A DNA stretch of 44,493 nt from an uncultured Mollicutes bacterium (lineage in GTDB: Bacteria > Bacillota_I > Bacilli_A > RF39 > UBA660). Made by a program: the position numbers and the translations under genes. Of the stretch, positions 27,943-38,224 are shown piece by piece (position 1 is the first letter of the stretch; every line of letters begins with the position of its first letter). A model generated the notes under the pieces. It saw nothing but the letters and a program-made list of their open reading frames with translations, searched no databases and had not been told where the DNA came from. The stretch covers positions 1-44,493 of the forward strand of contig CAMMVQ010000010.1 of NCBI GenBank assembly GCA_946500425.1, in the 5' to 3' direction.

Positions 27943-29061
27943 TTGTACAAAAACGAATATAAGTGGAAAAAAAGAACTTTATTTAATTTATACATAAAAG
28001 ATAAAATAAATGCATTGGGTTATCTTCTCACTTTAAAATACGATGATTATGAAAAAATAAAAACAAGTATAAAAAACTTATTAGATATGCTTTTCCCCTG
28101 CTTTTTAGAATTTAGATTTCCACTAAAAACTAATTATGATTTAAAAAAAGAGTTAAAGAGAAATGATTTTTTAATAAATTTTGGATTAACTGAATTTGAA
28201 AAAAATAACATAGAAAACTTAATAAACATACTTTTAAATAAAAAAATAAATTTAACTGAAGATATAAGCGATACAAGATATGATGTTAATTACGTCTGCG
28301 AAAGTATTTTATTTTTAGAACAAATAAGTAGCGCTTTTTCATTGGAACTAGAAAATAGTGTTAAAAGCCATCATTTTTATATTGAGGACGAGAAAAAGCC
28401 ATTAGATTTTTGCGGTGAATTTTTCAGGGTAAATGGTGAAAATTACTATCATGTTATTGACTCAAAAAACTCTAAAACTTTTATAGCGATTAACCATGAA
28501 ATAATGCACGGGATAATAGCTGATTTAACACGTGAAAAATATAATGAAATTGATGAGGAATTTTTATTTAGAGAGATGATAAACTTACTTATTGAAATAT
28601 ATAGTAACGAATATCTTTTTGAAAACAAATTAATTGGTTATAACGAATACGTAAGTAATTATAACGATATGATTTTAACCAACTTATATAACGATATAGA
28701 AATAATAGACATTTTATATAAACTGGCTAAAACACCAGAAAAAAATACCATTAAGCAAACTAAGAAATTTATTAAAAATATGGCTCTTGAAAATCCTAAT
28801 TATAACATTCCATTATCAGAAATAACACAAAGACCACTTTATCATTATCTAATGTATTTATATTCGGCTGCAATCGCAATGGCTATTTATGAAAATAATA
28901 AACAAGATATGAAAAAAGGAGTGCAAGAAGCCATAGAAATAATGACAAACATAAAACAAGAAAATGAAGAAGAGTTATTTAAAAAATATAATATTAGACT
29001 TTTAGAGGCAGTTGATTCTTATTGTGATAAAAATAATAGGCTAATTAAAAGAAGAGGCTAA
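27943..29061 (+). CDS. HExxH putative metallopeptidase, paralogue of 25838-26947
   Basis: TTG start after AGAAGGAG; AINHEIMHGIIADLT...FLFREMINLLIEIYSN. Confidence 0.7.
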   Translation: MYKNEYKWKKRTLFNLYIKDKINALGYLLTLKYDDYEKIKTSIKNLLDMLFPCFLEFRFPLKTNYDLKKELKRNDFLINFGLTEFEKNNIENLINILLNKKINLTEDISDTRYDVNYVCESILFLEQISSAFSLELENSVKSHHFYIEDEKKPLDFCGEFFRVNGENYYHVIDSKNSKTFIAINHEIMHGIIADLTREKYNEIDEEFLFREMINLLIEIYSNEYLFENKLIGYNEYVSNYNDMILTNLYNDIEIIDILYKLAKTPEKNTIKQTKKFIKNMALENPNYNIPLSEITQRPLYHYLMYLYSAAIAMAIYENNKQDMKKGVQEAIEIMTNIKQENEEELFKKYNIRLLEAVDSYCDKNNRLIKRRG

Positions 29062-31238
29062 TCATCTTCCTCTTCTTCGTCTTTATTATCTTCATATTTA
29101 ACTAATACTTCTCTTGGTTTAGAACCATTAGGTGGTCCAACAATTCCTCTTTCTTCTAATAAGTCAATCATTCTAGCGGCTCTGTTGTAACCTAAACGAT
29201 ACTTTCTTTGAAGTAAAGAGGCACTTGTTTTTCCGCTTTTTATAACAAAATCTACTATCTCATTATATAATGGATCATCATACTGATCATCTTTTTCATT
29301 ATAGCTTGAAGCTCCTTGAGGTTTATCCGTTAAGTTGTTAAACTTCTCGTCATACTGTGCTTTTTGCTGCTTAATGGTGTAATCAACTACTCTTTGTACC
29401 TCTTCTTCAGAAATAAATGAACCTTGAATTCTAGTTGGTGTTGACTCTCCCATCGGTAAAAATAACATGTCACCCTTACCAATTAATTTTTCGGCTCCCG
29501 TCATGTCAAGGATGGTTCTTGAATCAATTGAAGATGAGGTTGTAAATGCTATTCTAGATGGAATATTCGCTTTTACAACACCTGTTATAACGTCCGTTGA
29601 TGGTCTTTGTGTTGCAACGATTAAATGGATACCCGCCGCACGTGCCATTTGGGTTATTCGCATGATGGAATCTTCTACTTCTTTTGCTGCCACAAGCATT
29701 AAGTCAGCAAGCTCATCTATTAACACCACGATGTAAGGAAGGCGTTTAAAAGTTCCTTCTCCACTTTCGTTTTTCTTATCCATTAAACGGTTGTATCCTT
29801 CTATGTTCTTGGTACCACTTTCACTTAAAAGTTCATATCTTCTTTCCATTTCCTCAACTATCTTTTTTAAAGCTACCGAAGCTTTCTTAGGATCCGTTAC
29901 AACCGGAGTTAAAAGATGCGGTGCCCCGTTATACATTGACAGTTCAACTTTCTTAGGGTCAACCATAACAAGCTTTACCTCATCAGGTTTAGCTCGCATT
30001 AAAATGCTTGTAATAACCGAATTTACGCATACCGATTTACCAGAACCCGTCGCACCAGCGATTAGAAGGTGTGGGGTTTTATTTATTTCCATCCACCTTG
30101 GATTTCCCATTATATCCTTACCTAATACGGCAAGAAGTTTACTATCTACTTTTTCTTTAGGAATGGCCGCTAAAACTTCCCTTAAAGATACTGGTGTTGA
30201 GACTTTATTTGGTATATCAATACCAATCGTACTTTTACCAGGAATTGGCGCTTGTATCCTTACGTCCTTAGCCGCTAACGCAAGGGCTATTTCTTTATTT
30301 AGACTAAGTATTTTATTAACTTTTGTTCCTGATTTTATTTCTAACTCGTACTGAGTTACCGTGGGTCCAACGTGAGCTTCTACTACTTTTCCGTTAATGT
30401 CAAAGTCCGTTAACACCTGTTCAAGTAATTTAATGTTTGAGGCGATGTTTTCTTCATTAGCTTTAGTATTAACTTTTTTTGGTACGTCTAAAAGAGAGAT
30501 TGGAGGTAATTTATATTCACCATTAACACTTGGCTCTTGCACTTCTTCTTGTTCTTCGGTCGAAACGTGAGATAAATCATTCACGCTTGATATAACAACC
30601 CGCTTATCAGTAGGCTGCTGGTCATGTTCTTCTTTTTCTTCTTCATCATCAGTTTCTTTATTCTTATTAAGCCATTTTTTTGGTGTAAAAAACAAGATAA
30701 CTTTTTTTAAAACGGCAGAAAAAGAAACGTTAAAGATAAGCATAACGCCAAAAACAATTAAAGCCCAACATACTATTTTAGAACCTAAAACATCAAAGCC
30801 TAAAACAAATAAATAAGAAAATATTGCTCCTAGTATTCCTCCACCCTGAATGAAATTAACGTCATTAAAACCTGATACTATGTTAGCTATCGTATCTTGA
30901 AACACGGCCGAACCAATATTGGTATCATACATTATGTATTTTACGTGAGCCATTGATAGTATCGCAATTGATAAAAGATAAAAACCTATTAACTTCTTAG
31001 TAAACAACTTAGGCTTTTGCCTTAAAATCAAAACGTATCCACCAACGATTAAGAAGAATACTAAACCCCAATTATAGTAAGCCCCAAATAAAAAAATACC
31101 AAAATTACTAACCATCCTACCAACAAAACCAGACCTTAACAATCCTAAAACGGTTAAAACTATATATAAAATACCAAATATTTCTACTGGCATTTTTCCT
31201 TTTTTCTTACTTGAGGAAGAAGTTTTTTTCTTCGCCAT
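29058..31238 (-). CDS. ftsK: DNA translocase FtsK/SpoIIIE
   Basis: N-terminal TM helices; AGATGSGKSVCVNS; GYNRAARMIDLLEERGIVGPPNGSKPREVL gamma domain. Confidence 0.96.
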   Translation of the reverse strand: MAKKKTSSSSKKKGKMPVEIFGILYIVLTVLGLLRSGFVGRMVSNFGIFLFGAYYNWGLVFFLIVGGYVLILRQKPKLFTKKLIGFYLLSIAILSMAHVKYIMYDTNIGSAVFQDTIANIVSGFNDVNFIQGGGILGAIFSYLFVLGFDVLGSKIVCWALIVFGVMLIFNVSFSAVLKKVILFFTPKKWLNKNKETDDEEEKEEHDQQPTDKRVVISSVNDLSHVSTEEQEEVQEPSVNGEYKLPPISLLDVPKKVNTKANEENIASNIKLLEQVLTDFDINGKVVEAHVGPTVTQYELEIKSGTKVNKILSLNKEIALALAAKDVRIQAPIPGKSTIGIDIPNKVSTPVSLREVLAAIPKEKVDSKLLAVLGKDIMGNPRWMEINKTPHLLIAGATGSGKSVCVNSVITSILMRAKPDEVKLVMVDPKKVELSMYNGAPHLLTPVVTDPKKASVALKKIVEEMERRYELLSESGTKNIEGYNRLMDKKNESGEGTFKRLPYIVVLIDELADLMLVAAKEVEDSIMRITQMARAAGIHLIVATQRPSTDVITGVVKANIPSRIAFTTSSSIDSRTILDMTGAEKLIGKGDMLFLPMGESTPTRIQGSFISEEEVQRVVDYTIKQQKAQYDEKFNNLTDKPQGASSYNEKDDQYDDPLYNEIVDFVIKSGKTSASLLQRKYRLGYNRAARMIDLLEERGIVGPPNGSKPREVLVKYEDNKDEEEEDD

Positions 31239-31358
31239 AATTACACCCCACTATCATAATTAATTATATCACGTAAAGTAAGAGATGTAAATTTAATGAA
31301 AAAAACTATACACTAATTTACTATTCAGTCAAAAGAAAATTTGTACGATAACATTAAA

Positions 31359-32576
31359 TTAAACTTTATTTTTATAAATAATTTTTTTAACTTTTACATT
31401 TTTTTGAAGCTTTAACCTTTTTAAATAATTAACAAGTAAAAAAGAATAATAATCCCGGTCTACTTCATCATCAAACTCCTTAACAATTTTCCTGTCATCT
31501 TTATTTATCACTAATGAATAGATTATCCTAATTAAACTAATTTCAAATAAAATTCCATCTAGTAAAACATATGAATCGTAAAGTTTTAAATCATTAAAAA
31601 TAGGAGGTAATACTTCTTTACCACTTTTATTTATCAATCCTTGTTTATTATTTTTTTCTACTATGGCGTATCCATTTTTAAATTCATTAATAAAATCATA
31701 TTTACACGCTACAACTAAGTTACCCTTTTTGTTAATCACACCATAATGATTATTTACACAAATAACCACTAAACCATAATGAAAACTACCCGCATAATCA
31801 AACCTAAAATCAATAACCCTATTTCCTTCTTTGTTAATAAAACCATATTTACCATTATAACAAACGCTTGCCAATCCATCATTAAAGTCACTTGCAAAGT
31901 CATATTTAGCTTCTATCACCTGGATTTTTTCTTTGTTAATAAACCCGTATTTACCATCAATTAAATTGACGGCTAATTCTTCTTTAAACTCATGAATATT
32001 ACCATAATTAAGCTTTAATATTTTTTGGCCATCAAGGTTAAAATAATATGTTTTTTCACCATCAATCGCTATTATAAGCCCATCACTTACATTGCCAACA
32101 TATCCGTATTTTGGTTTTATTATTACTTTTCCATCAGTATTTATTAGTCCCTGTTTCCCCTCTTTAATTACTCTTGCGGTTTTACCATTAAAATCATAAG
32201 CATAATCATATTTAGGTGCAATTACAAAGTCACCATGTTTATTAATGAAACCATATTTTCCATTTTGCTTAACCCTTGCTAGTTTCTCATGAAAATCATA
32301 AGCTTCTTCGCAAGCGATGGTCATTATGAGGTTTCCTTCTTTGTCAACGTAACCAAACCTTCCATTTACAATAACAAGCGCCAAGTCATCACTAAAATCA
32401 TTAACGCTATCGTATTTTAAATTAATTACTTCGTTTCCACTTGAATCTATAAAGCCATATTTACCATTTTTAAGGACACGAAAAAGGCCGCAACTAAACG
32501 GTCCTACAAAATCATACTTTCTTAAATCAACACCTAATTTATCATCAATTCTTTTTGTTTTCTTTAACGTAAGCAC
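31359..32576 (-). CDS. WG-repeat protein
   Basis: Repeated NGKYGFINKEGNxVI...KYDxxxxF units. Confidence 0.9.
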   Translation of the reverse strand: MLTLKKTKRIDDKLGVDLRKYDFVGPFSCGLFRVLKNGKYGFIDSSGNEVINLKYDSVNDFSDDLALVIVNGRFGYVDKEGNLIMTIACEEAYDFHEKLARVKQNGKYGFINKHGDFVIAPKYDYAYDFNGKTARVIKEGKQGLINTDGKVIIKPKYGYVGNVSDGLIIAIDGEKTYYFNLDGQKILKLNYGNIHEFKEELAVNLIDGKYGFINKEKIQVIEAKYDFASDFNDGLASVCYNGKYGFINKEGNRVIDFRFDYAGSFHYGLVVICVNNHYGVINKKGNLVVACKYDFINEFKNGYAIVEKNNKQGLINKSGKEVLPPIFNDLKLYDSYVLLDGILFEISLIRIIYSLVINKDDRKIVKEFDDEVDRDYYSFLLVNYLKRLKLQKNVKVKKIIYKNKV

Positions 32577-32599
32577 CTTTTTTAACTCTCCTTATCATT

Positions 32600-33454
32600 T
32601 TAGTTAACTACTAGCTTTGCGTTCCTACTATAATTAAAAAGATACTGCATTGCAATTCCGGAATATTTACCATAGGTATTCATAGCAAAATTTCTAATGT
32701 TTTTTTCTCCTTCAATGCCATAATCATTTTTCATTATTTTCTTAACCCACGTATCAATTGGAAAAACATCATACTTTTGATACGCGAAAAGTAATATACA
32801 TGATGCTACTTTAGGACCTATGCCAACGTTTTGCATGAGTTTTATTAAAGCATCACTGGTACTTAGATGATAAAATTCATCCAAGACAATCTTTCCTTCA
32901 TTAAGGTTATCAACCATGTTTTTTAAATATTTATCTCTAAAGCCAACCTTACAGTTTCTAAAGTCTGATTCACTTACACCTTTTAAAGCTTGATAAGTTG
33001 GAAAAAGATAATATTCTTTGTTGTTAAAAACCACTTTTTGTCCATATTTTCTGGCAATGTTATTTAATGCGTTGGCGATTTGAGGCACACCATTATTAGC
33101 AGATATTATGTACTCCATAATGGTTTCAAACGGGTCTTGTCTTATCATCGTAAGCCCTAACGAAAAATTAGCAGCACATTTTATTTTAGAATCCCTTTCA
33201 ACGATAAAATCAATCATTTTTTGATAATCATTATCAAGGTCAAAGTAATTAGTTACTATTTCTTTTAAATTAGTTTCGTCATTAGATGAAACCACCAAAT
33301 AACCATTTTCCTCATAAACGTTTATTACCCGGTCTTTTAATATTATGTCATAGCTTTCATCTTCTTGCCTAAAAAATCTAAATATTTGTCCACAAGTTAC
33401 CGTATCATTTAGTTTGAACGGCTTTGTTAGTTTTATTTTTATCATTATTATCAA
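32600..33454 (-). CDS. 8-oxoguanine DNA glycosylase (OGG1-like, HhH-GPD)
   Basis: TVTCGQIFRF; VGIGPKVASCILLFAYQKYDVFPIDTWVKK (HhH-K-PVD). Confidence 0.92.
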   Translation of the reverse strand: MIIMIKIKLTKPFKLNDTVTCGQIFRFFRQEDESYDIILKDRVINVYEENGYLVVSSNDETNLKEIVTNYFDLDNDYQKMIDFIVERDSKIKCAANFSLGLTMIRQDPFETIMEYIISANNGVPQIANALNNIARKYGQKVVFNNKEYYLFPTYQALKGVSESDFRNCKVGFRDKYLKNMVDNLNEGKIVLDEFYHLSTSDALIKLMQNVGIGPKVASCILLFAYQKYDVFPIDTWVKKIMKNDYGIEGEKNIRNFAMNTYGKYSGIAMQYLFNYSRNAKLVVN

Positions 33455-34058
33455 ACTCCTTGTTCATAAAAATATTAGATATGATAAGTATTATTGAACC
33501 TAAAATAATACTTGCAACAACGTCAGTTAAGTAATGAACTCCAAAATATATCCTGCTTAATCCGGTTAACACTATTAAAATTGATAAAATAGTAATTAAA
33601 ATGGTACGTTTTTTACCCGTTACCTTTTTGCTTATTAATAAAATTAAAGTTCCAAAAAACAAAAAAGCAGTAATCGTGTGCCCTGAAGGATAACTAAAAC
33701 CATCTTCGGTTATCCATTTCCACACTGGTCTTGTTCTTTGAATTAACAACTTTAACCCCTGCATTAATACTATTCCGGTAAATACGTTTATTACTATGTA
33801 TTTAAAATCACTAATGCTTTTCTTTCTAAGAAAGATAATGAAGGTAACTAAAAGTAAGATAAGTAAACCAACGGATGAAGCAAGGCTTGTTACCCAATAT
33901 AAAAACGTAGTTGTTTTATCAGACTTAAAGTTAATGATTTTATTAAAAACCGTCTCGTCAATCATTAACGTTTTTCCACTCATAACAAAGATTGTTAAAA
34001 ATACGAATAAAATTAATAAAATTGCTATTAAGTAGTATTCCTTTTTTATTCTTTTCAT
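33405..34058 (-). CDS. PAP2-family phosphatase, membrane
   Basis: KLLIQRTRP...YPSGHTITA...SRIYFGVHYLTDV. Confidence 0.93.
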   Translation of the reverse strand: MKRIKKEYYLIAILLILFVFLTIFVMSGKTLMIDETVFNKIINFKSDKTTTFLYWVTSLASSVGLLILLLVTFIIFLRKKSISDFKYIVINVFTGIVLMQGLKLLIQRTRPVWKWITEDGFSYPSGHTITAFLFFGTLILLISKKVTGKKRTILITILSILIVLTGLSRIYFGVHYLTDVVASIILGSIILIISNIFMNKEFDNNDKNKTNKAVQTK

Positions 34059-35242
34059 TTTTTCACTCCTAGTTTCTTAACTTTTCCATCATATAAAGGT
34101 TTAATGGTACTTAAGTCCATTCCGATGAGCGAAGTACACATATTTCTTACTTTTTCTTGTTTATCAGGACTCCAGTTACAAACGATACCAAGCTCGTTAT
34201 TCTTTTGCATTTCTTTCGTTCTGATTCTAACTTGAAATTGCTGATCACCATCCAATAAAACGTTCGTATTTAGGGACCTATATCCATTTTCTTTTGGTTT
34301 CTTAATAAAATCATAAAAAGTATTGGGTACTAACCTACAGAAATCTTTTAATGTGTTTAACGCTTTATAGCAATCATCTTTTTCCCAAACGACCATTCTT
34401 ATGGCAACTAAATCCAAAATTTCATCCAAACTATTACCCCTTACCAATTCATCATAAATTCCACCAACGTTCTTAACCTTATAATTATATGACATTGGTA
34501 CTCCTCGGGCGTTTAATCTTTTTTGAATCTCACCACCAATTATTTTATAACCAATAGCATTATCATTTTTTATTTGACAACGTAAATCATAACACTTTAA
34601 AAACTCATCCTCATAAAGATAAAAAAGACTCAAATCCTGAAGCTCATCCTTTATTGAATAAATACCTGTAAACCTTGCTAAAGGAACGTAAAAGCCAAGG
34701 GTTTCAGAAGCGATTTCTATTCTTTTTTCCTCTCTTAAAGCTCCTAAAGTAACCATGTTATGAAGTCTATCCGCTAATTTTATAGCGAGTATTCTTGCGT
34801 CATACGATATTTCACGAATGATTTTTTGATGAGTAGCTTTTTTCATTTCTTCTTTTGAAGTAAAACTAACGTCTTTCATTTTGGTCACCCCATCAACTAG
34901 CTTAGCGACGACGGAGCCAAACTCATTTTCTATTTCTTCTAAGGTACAATTAGTATCCTCGACCGTATCATGAAGTAAAGCCGCACAAATAGTTTCGTAA
35001 TCAAAACCACATTCAACTAAAATAGACGCAACATTTATTGGATGAGTTATGTAGGCATCACCACTTTTTCTTTCTTGCCCACGATGAAGTTCGGTTGCCT
35101 CACGAAGTGCCTTTAATATCATGCTATATTCACAAGTATTATATCCTTTTAAAATAAGACCCTTAATAAAACTAAAATAGGTTTTTGACATTTTTGTGCA
35201 AAGCTCTGGAAAATAACGTTCAATACCATTCATAAACATCAC
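34055..35242 (-). CDS. RelA/SpoT-homologue (HD hydrolase + divergent synthetase-like domain; no TGS/ACT)
   Basis: ITHPINVASILVECGFDYETICAALLHDTVEDT; ADRLHNM; FYDFIKKPKENGYRSLNT. Confidence 0.88.
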   Translation of the reverse strand: MMFMNGIERYFPELCTKMSKTYFSFIKGLILKGYNTCEYSMILKALREATELHRGQERKSGDAYITHPINVASILVECGFDYETICAALLHDTVEDTNCTLEEIENEFGSVVAKLVDGVTKMKDVSFTSKEEMKKATHQKIIREISYDARILAIKLADRLHNMVTLGALREEKRIEIASETLGFYVPLARFTGIYSIKDELQDLSLFYLYEDEFLKCYDLRCQIKNDNAIGYKIIGGEIQKRLNARGVPMSYNYKVKNVGGIYDELVRGNSLDEILDLVAIRMVVWEKDDCYKALNTLKDFCRLVPNTFYDFIKKPKENGYRSLNTNVLLDGDQQFQVRIRTKEMQKNNELGIVCNWSPDKQEKVRNMCTSLIGMDLSTIKPLYDGKVKKLGVKK

Positions 35243-35321
35243 CTTCTTTACCTTTTAGTTGATATCTTTTATACTAGCATACGTTGGCGTGATTGTAAAT
35301 TATTTTTTTATAAAACAAGAT

Positions 35322-35341
35322 AAAAAGCACTAAAAAGTGCT
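35322..35341 (-). terminator. yvcK terminator overlapping the gene 3' end
   Basis: AGCACTTTTTAGTGCTTTTT (minus). Confidence 0.6.
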
Positions 35342-36289
35342 GTTGATTAATTCTTCAAATATTTTTAACGATAATTTTATTGCGTCGTGTTTCAAAGTGT
35401 TATCATCATAAACTTTAACAAAGTTATCATGAATCGTTTTAACGTTCATTTTATTTAATTCATCTTTATCTAAAATTACGGCATCCTTTTGCTCTTCACG
35501 GTGATACTTTTTTTCGTACTCTTTACTTATTTTACCATCGTTTGCTATCACCGTTTGAACCTTTCTTTTACCAAGGTAAGCGTTAAGGGCTTTAACGTGG
35601 TCTGAGGCCTTAAAATCATCGGTTTCCCCTGGTTGGGTAAACATGTTACAAACGTACATTATCTTTGCTTTCGACTTATCGATGGCACTTATTATATCCT
35701 TACTAATTAAGTTGCAAATAACGCTAGTATAAAGACTTCCCATACTAAGAATAATTAAATCCGCGTTCTTAATACTATCTAATACCTTTTTGGTTATTAC
35801 TGGTTCTTTTTTATAATAAAGTTTTTTTATTTTTTTATTTGCTTCAGTTATGTTATGTTCTCCTTCTACAATCGTACCATCACTCATCTTGGCCATTAAA
35901 ATAACGTTATCTTCCGTAAGAGGTAAAACTTGTCCTTTTAAATTCAAAACCTTAGATAATGACTCAATTCCATCAGACATATTTCCAGTTATGTTACAAA
36001 GAGCAGTAAGAAGTAAGTTACCAACGGTGTGACCGTTTAAGTCACTGGTAGTATTAAAACGATACTCAAGTAATTTTTCAAATAATGGTTCGGTTTCTGA
36101 CATTGATGCAATTACCCTTCTTAAGTCACCTACGGCAGGTATGTCAAATTCTTTTCTTAACTTACCAGTTGATTTGCCATCATCACAAACGGATACAACC
36201 ACCGTAATATCAACCGGAAATTGTTTTAATCCTTTAACCAAGGTAGAAGTTCCGGTTCCACCTCCTAATATAACAACCTTTTTATTCAT
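35330..36289 (-). CDS. yvcK: YvcK/gluconeogenesis-factor family protein
   Basis: GGGTGTSTLVKGLK; VSVCDDGKSTGKLRKEFDIPAVGDLRRVI; LNGHTVGNLLLTAL. Confidence 0.95.
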   Translation of the reverse strand: MNKKVVILGGGTGTSTLVKGLKQFPVDITVVVSVCDDGKSTGKLRKEFDIPAVGDLRRVIASMSETEPLFEKLLEYRFNTTSDLNGHTVGNLLLTALCNITGNMSDGIESLSKVLNLKGQVLPLTEDNVILMAKMSDGTIVEGEHNITEANKKIKKLYYKKEPVITKKVLDSIKNADLIILSMGSLYTSVICNLISKDIISAIDKSKAKIMYVCNMFTQPGETDDFKASDHVKALNAYLGKRKVQTVIANDGKISKEYEKKYHREEQKDAVILDKDELNKMNVKTIHDNFVKVYDDNTLKHDAIKLSLKIFEELINSTF

Positions 36290-36815
36290 TATAATCTCCT
36301 TTCAAATATGGGTTATGCATTAATTCATAGCCCATGGTGCTACTTTCTCCATGACCAGGATATATTTTAACGTTAGCATCATACTTCTTTATTTTTTCTA
36401 TACTTTTTACCATCTCATTAACGTTACCACCATCAAGGTCGCACCTACCTATCGTTTCTTTAAACAAAAAGTCACCAGTAAACATTACGTTATCATCATC
36501 AAAAAAATACGTTGCAGAATCCTCTTTATGCCCAGGCGTTAAAATAATTTTAAAATTAAAGTTACCAATAGTTATGTTAGAATTACTTTTATAGTCTATC
36601 ACTGGTACGTTATATTCTTTTTTTAAAGCATCTAACGCTCCTACGTGATCAAAGTGATAGTGCGTAATTAAAACCGCAAGTACGTTTTTATCACCAACTG
36701 ATTTTTTGATTTTATCCCAATCATCTCCAGGATCAATTATCAGGCAAGTATTATTTTTAGATAACACGTAACAGTTTTCTTCTAAATAACCAGTTACTAT
36801 TTTTTCTACGTTCAT
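36282..36815 (-). CDS. MBL-fold hydrolase
   Basis: ITHYHFDHVGALD; TPGHKEDS; YPGHGESSTMGYE. Confidence 0.92.
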   Translation of the reverse strand: MNVEKIVTGYLEENCYVLSKNNTCLIIDPGDDWDKIKKSVGDKNVLAVLITHYHFDHVGALDALKKEYNVPVIDYKSNSNITIGNFNFKIILTPGHKEDSATYFFDDDNVMFTGDFLFKETIGRCDLDGGNVNEMVKSIEKIKKYDANVKIYPGHGESSTMGYELMHNPYLKGDYNE

Positions 36816-36816
36816 C

Positions 36817-37272
36817 TTAAAGCTCCCTTATCAAAGCTTCGTATAATAAATCAACCAAATAATTACTAGGCTTTAAATCATACTTTTTAATAAGCTTTTC
36901 AAAAACATCATCATTAACTTCTAAATCAAGGTATTTAAAAACCGACTCTTTTTGATTTTTTACCGTTTCTAAATAATTTCTAGTATAATTATTATCAATT
37001 ATTAAAAGTGGTAAATCTTCTATAAATTTTTTAAATTCTGTAATGATTTTGTTTGTTGTTTTTACGTATTTAAAAGCGTCATTATCATAATCAGTCATCT
37101 TTAAGATATCTGGTACTTTTATCATTTCCTTATCTAGTCTATAATCAAATCTGTCCTCTAGTTTTATTCCGTTTATTTTTAAGGCGGATATTTGTGCTAT
37201 ATCACCCGTTTTAGGACTTAAACTAGTTGGAATGAGTTCTAATATTACGTACCTTTTATTTTTTAAATTCAT
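36817..37272 (-). CDS. DnaQ-like exonuclease-fold protein with catalytic loss (tentative)
   Basis: YVILELIPTSLSPKTGDIAQISALKING resembles the DnaQ ExoI region without DxE; start MNLKNK preceded by GAAGGAAAT. Confidence 0.5.
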   Translation of the reverse strand: MNLKNKRYVILELIPTSLSPKTGDIAQISALKINGIKLEDRFDYRLDKEMIKVPDILKMTDYDNDAFKYVKTTNKIITEFKKFIEDLPLLIIDNNYTRNYLETVKNQKESVFKYLDLEVNDDVFEKLIKKYDLKPSNYLVDLLYEALIREL

Positions 37273-37273
37273 G

Positions 37274-38119
37274 CTATTTCCTTCCTTCATATTTATCATC
37301 ATAATCTTCTAAAAAATCATGCTTCTTTCCATTAGTTTTATAACCTCTCATCGTATCTAAGTTAACGTTTTCGGTCGCCCTAAAAATATTATACGGAATA
37401 AAACTATTTTCCTTACTTAAAGCCTCAATTAGTCGTTTTATCTCGATTCTTTTTGAGTTTTTGTTATCATCATAAGTATTTTCTTCAGTAAAACGACACG
37501 CACAGTTTAAAAACTCTAAATCGTTATATCTAGCCCATGCTTTAATATCTTTTTCTCTTACTAGATAAAGAGGTCTTATTAGCTCCATTCCTTCAAAATT
37601 ATCACTGTGAAGTTTAGGCATCATTCCTTTTATTTCTCCCCCGTAAATGATGCTGAGTAAGGTAGTTTCAATAACGTCATCAAAGTGATGACCTAAAGCT
37701 ATTTTGTTACAACCTAACTTTTTGGCATAATCATATAAACAACCACGTCTCATCCTAGCGCATAGATAACAAGGAGAACCCTCATCAAGCTTATAAACCG
37801 AATCAAATATATCACTATCAAACATACGTATATCAACGTTCATAATTTTAGCATTTTCTATTATCTTATTTTTATTTTTTTCATTATAACCAGGATTCAT
37901 CACGATGTATTTAGCATCAAAGTTAACCTTACCATGTTTTTTTAATTCTTCTATGCATTTAGCTAGCAAAAAAGAATCTTTACCTCCAGAGATACAAACC
38001 GCTATTTTGTCTCCTTCTTTAATAAGCTCATAATCCCTTACAGCGCGAGTAAACAAACGCCATATTTCTTTTCTAAACCTAACTATAATACTTCTTTCTA
38101 TTTCCTTATACTTTTCCAT
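37274..38119 (-). CDS. TtcA/TilS-like tRNA 2-thiolation ATP-PPase
   Basis: CISGGKDSF; CYLCARMRRG; ALGHHFDDVIETTLLSI. Confidence 0.88.
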   Translation of the reverse strand: MEKYKEIERSIIVRFRKEIWRLFTRAVRDYELIKEGDKIAVCISGGKDSFLLAKCIEELKKHGKVNFDAKYIVMNPGYNEKNKNKIIENAKIMNVDIRMFDSDIFDSVYKLDEGSPCYLCARMRRGCLYDYAKKLGCNKIALGHHFDDVIETTLLSIIYGGEIKGMMPKLHSDNFEGMELIRPLYLVREKDIKAWARYNDLEFLNCACRFTEENTYDDNKNSKRIEIKRLIEALSKENSFIPYNIFRATENVNLDTMRGYKTNGKKHDFLEDYDDKYEGRK

Positions 38120-38224
38120 ACGTACCTCTAATAATAATTGTATAATTAATAACGTTTTTAGTCAAATAAAGAAAATTGTAAAAAATAACAAAATTTATCC
38201 ATAATATTTAACAGGAGGTATAAA

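Noticed and set aside
29467-30354. Long plus-strand ORFs opposite ftsK
   Set aside because: Antisense shadow ORFs in a clearly coding minus-strand gene; no RBS or recognisable product.
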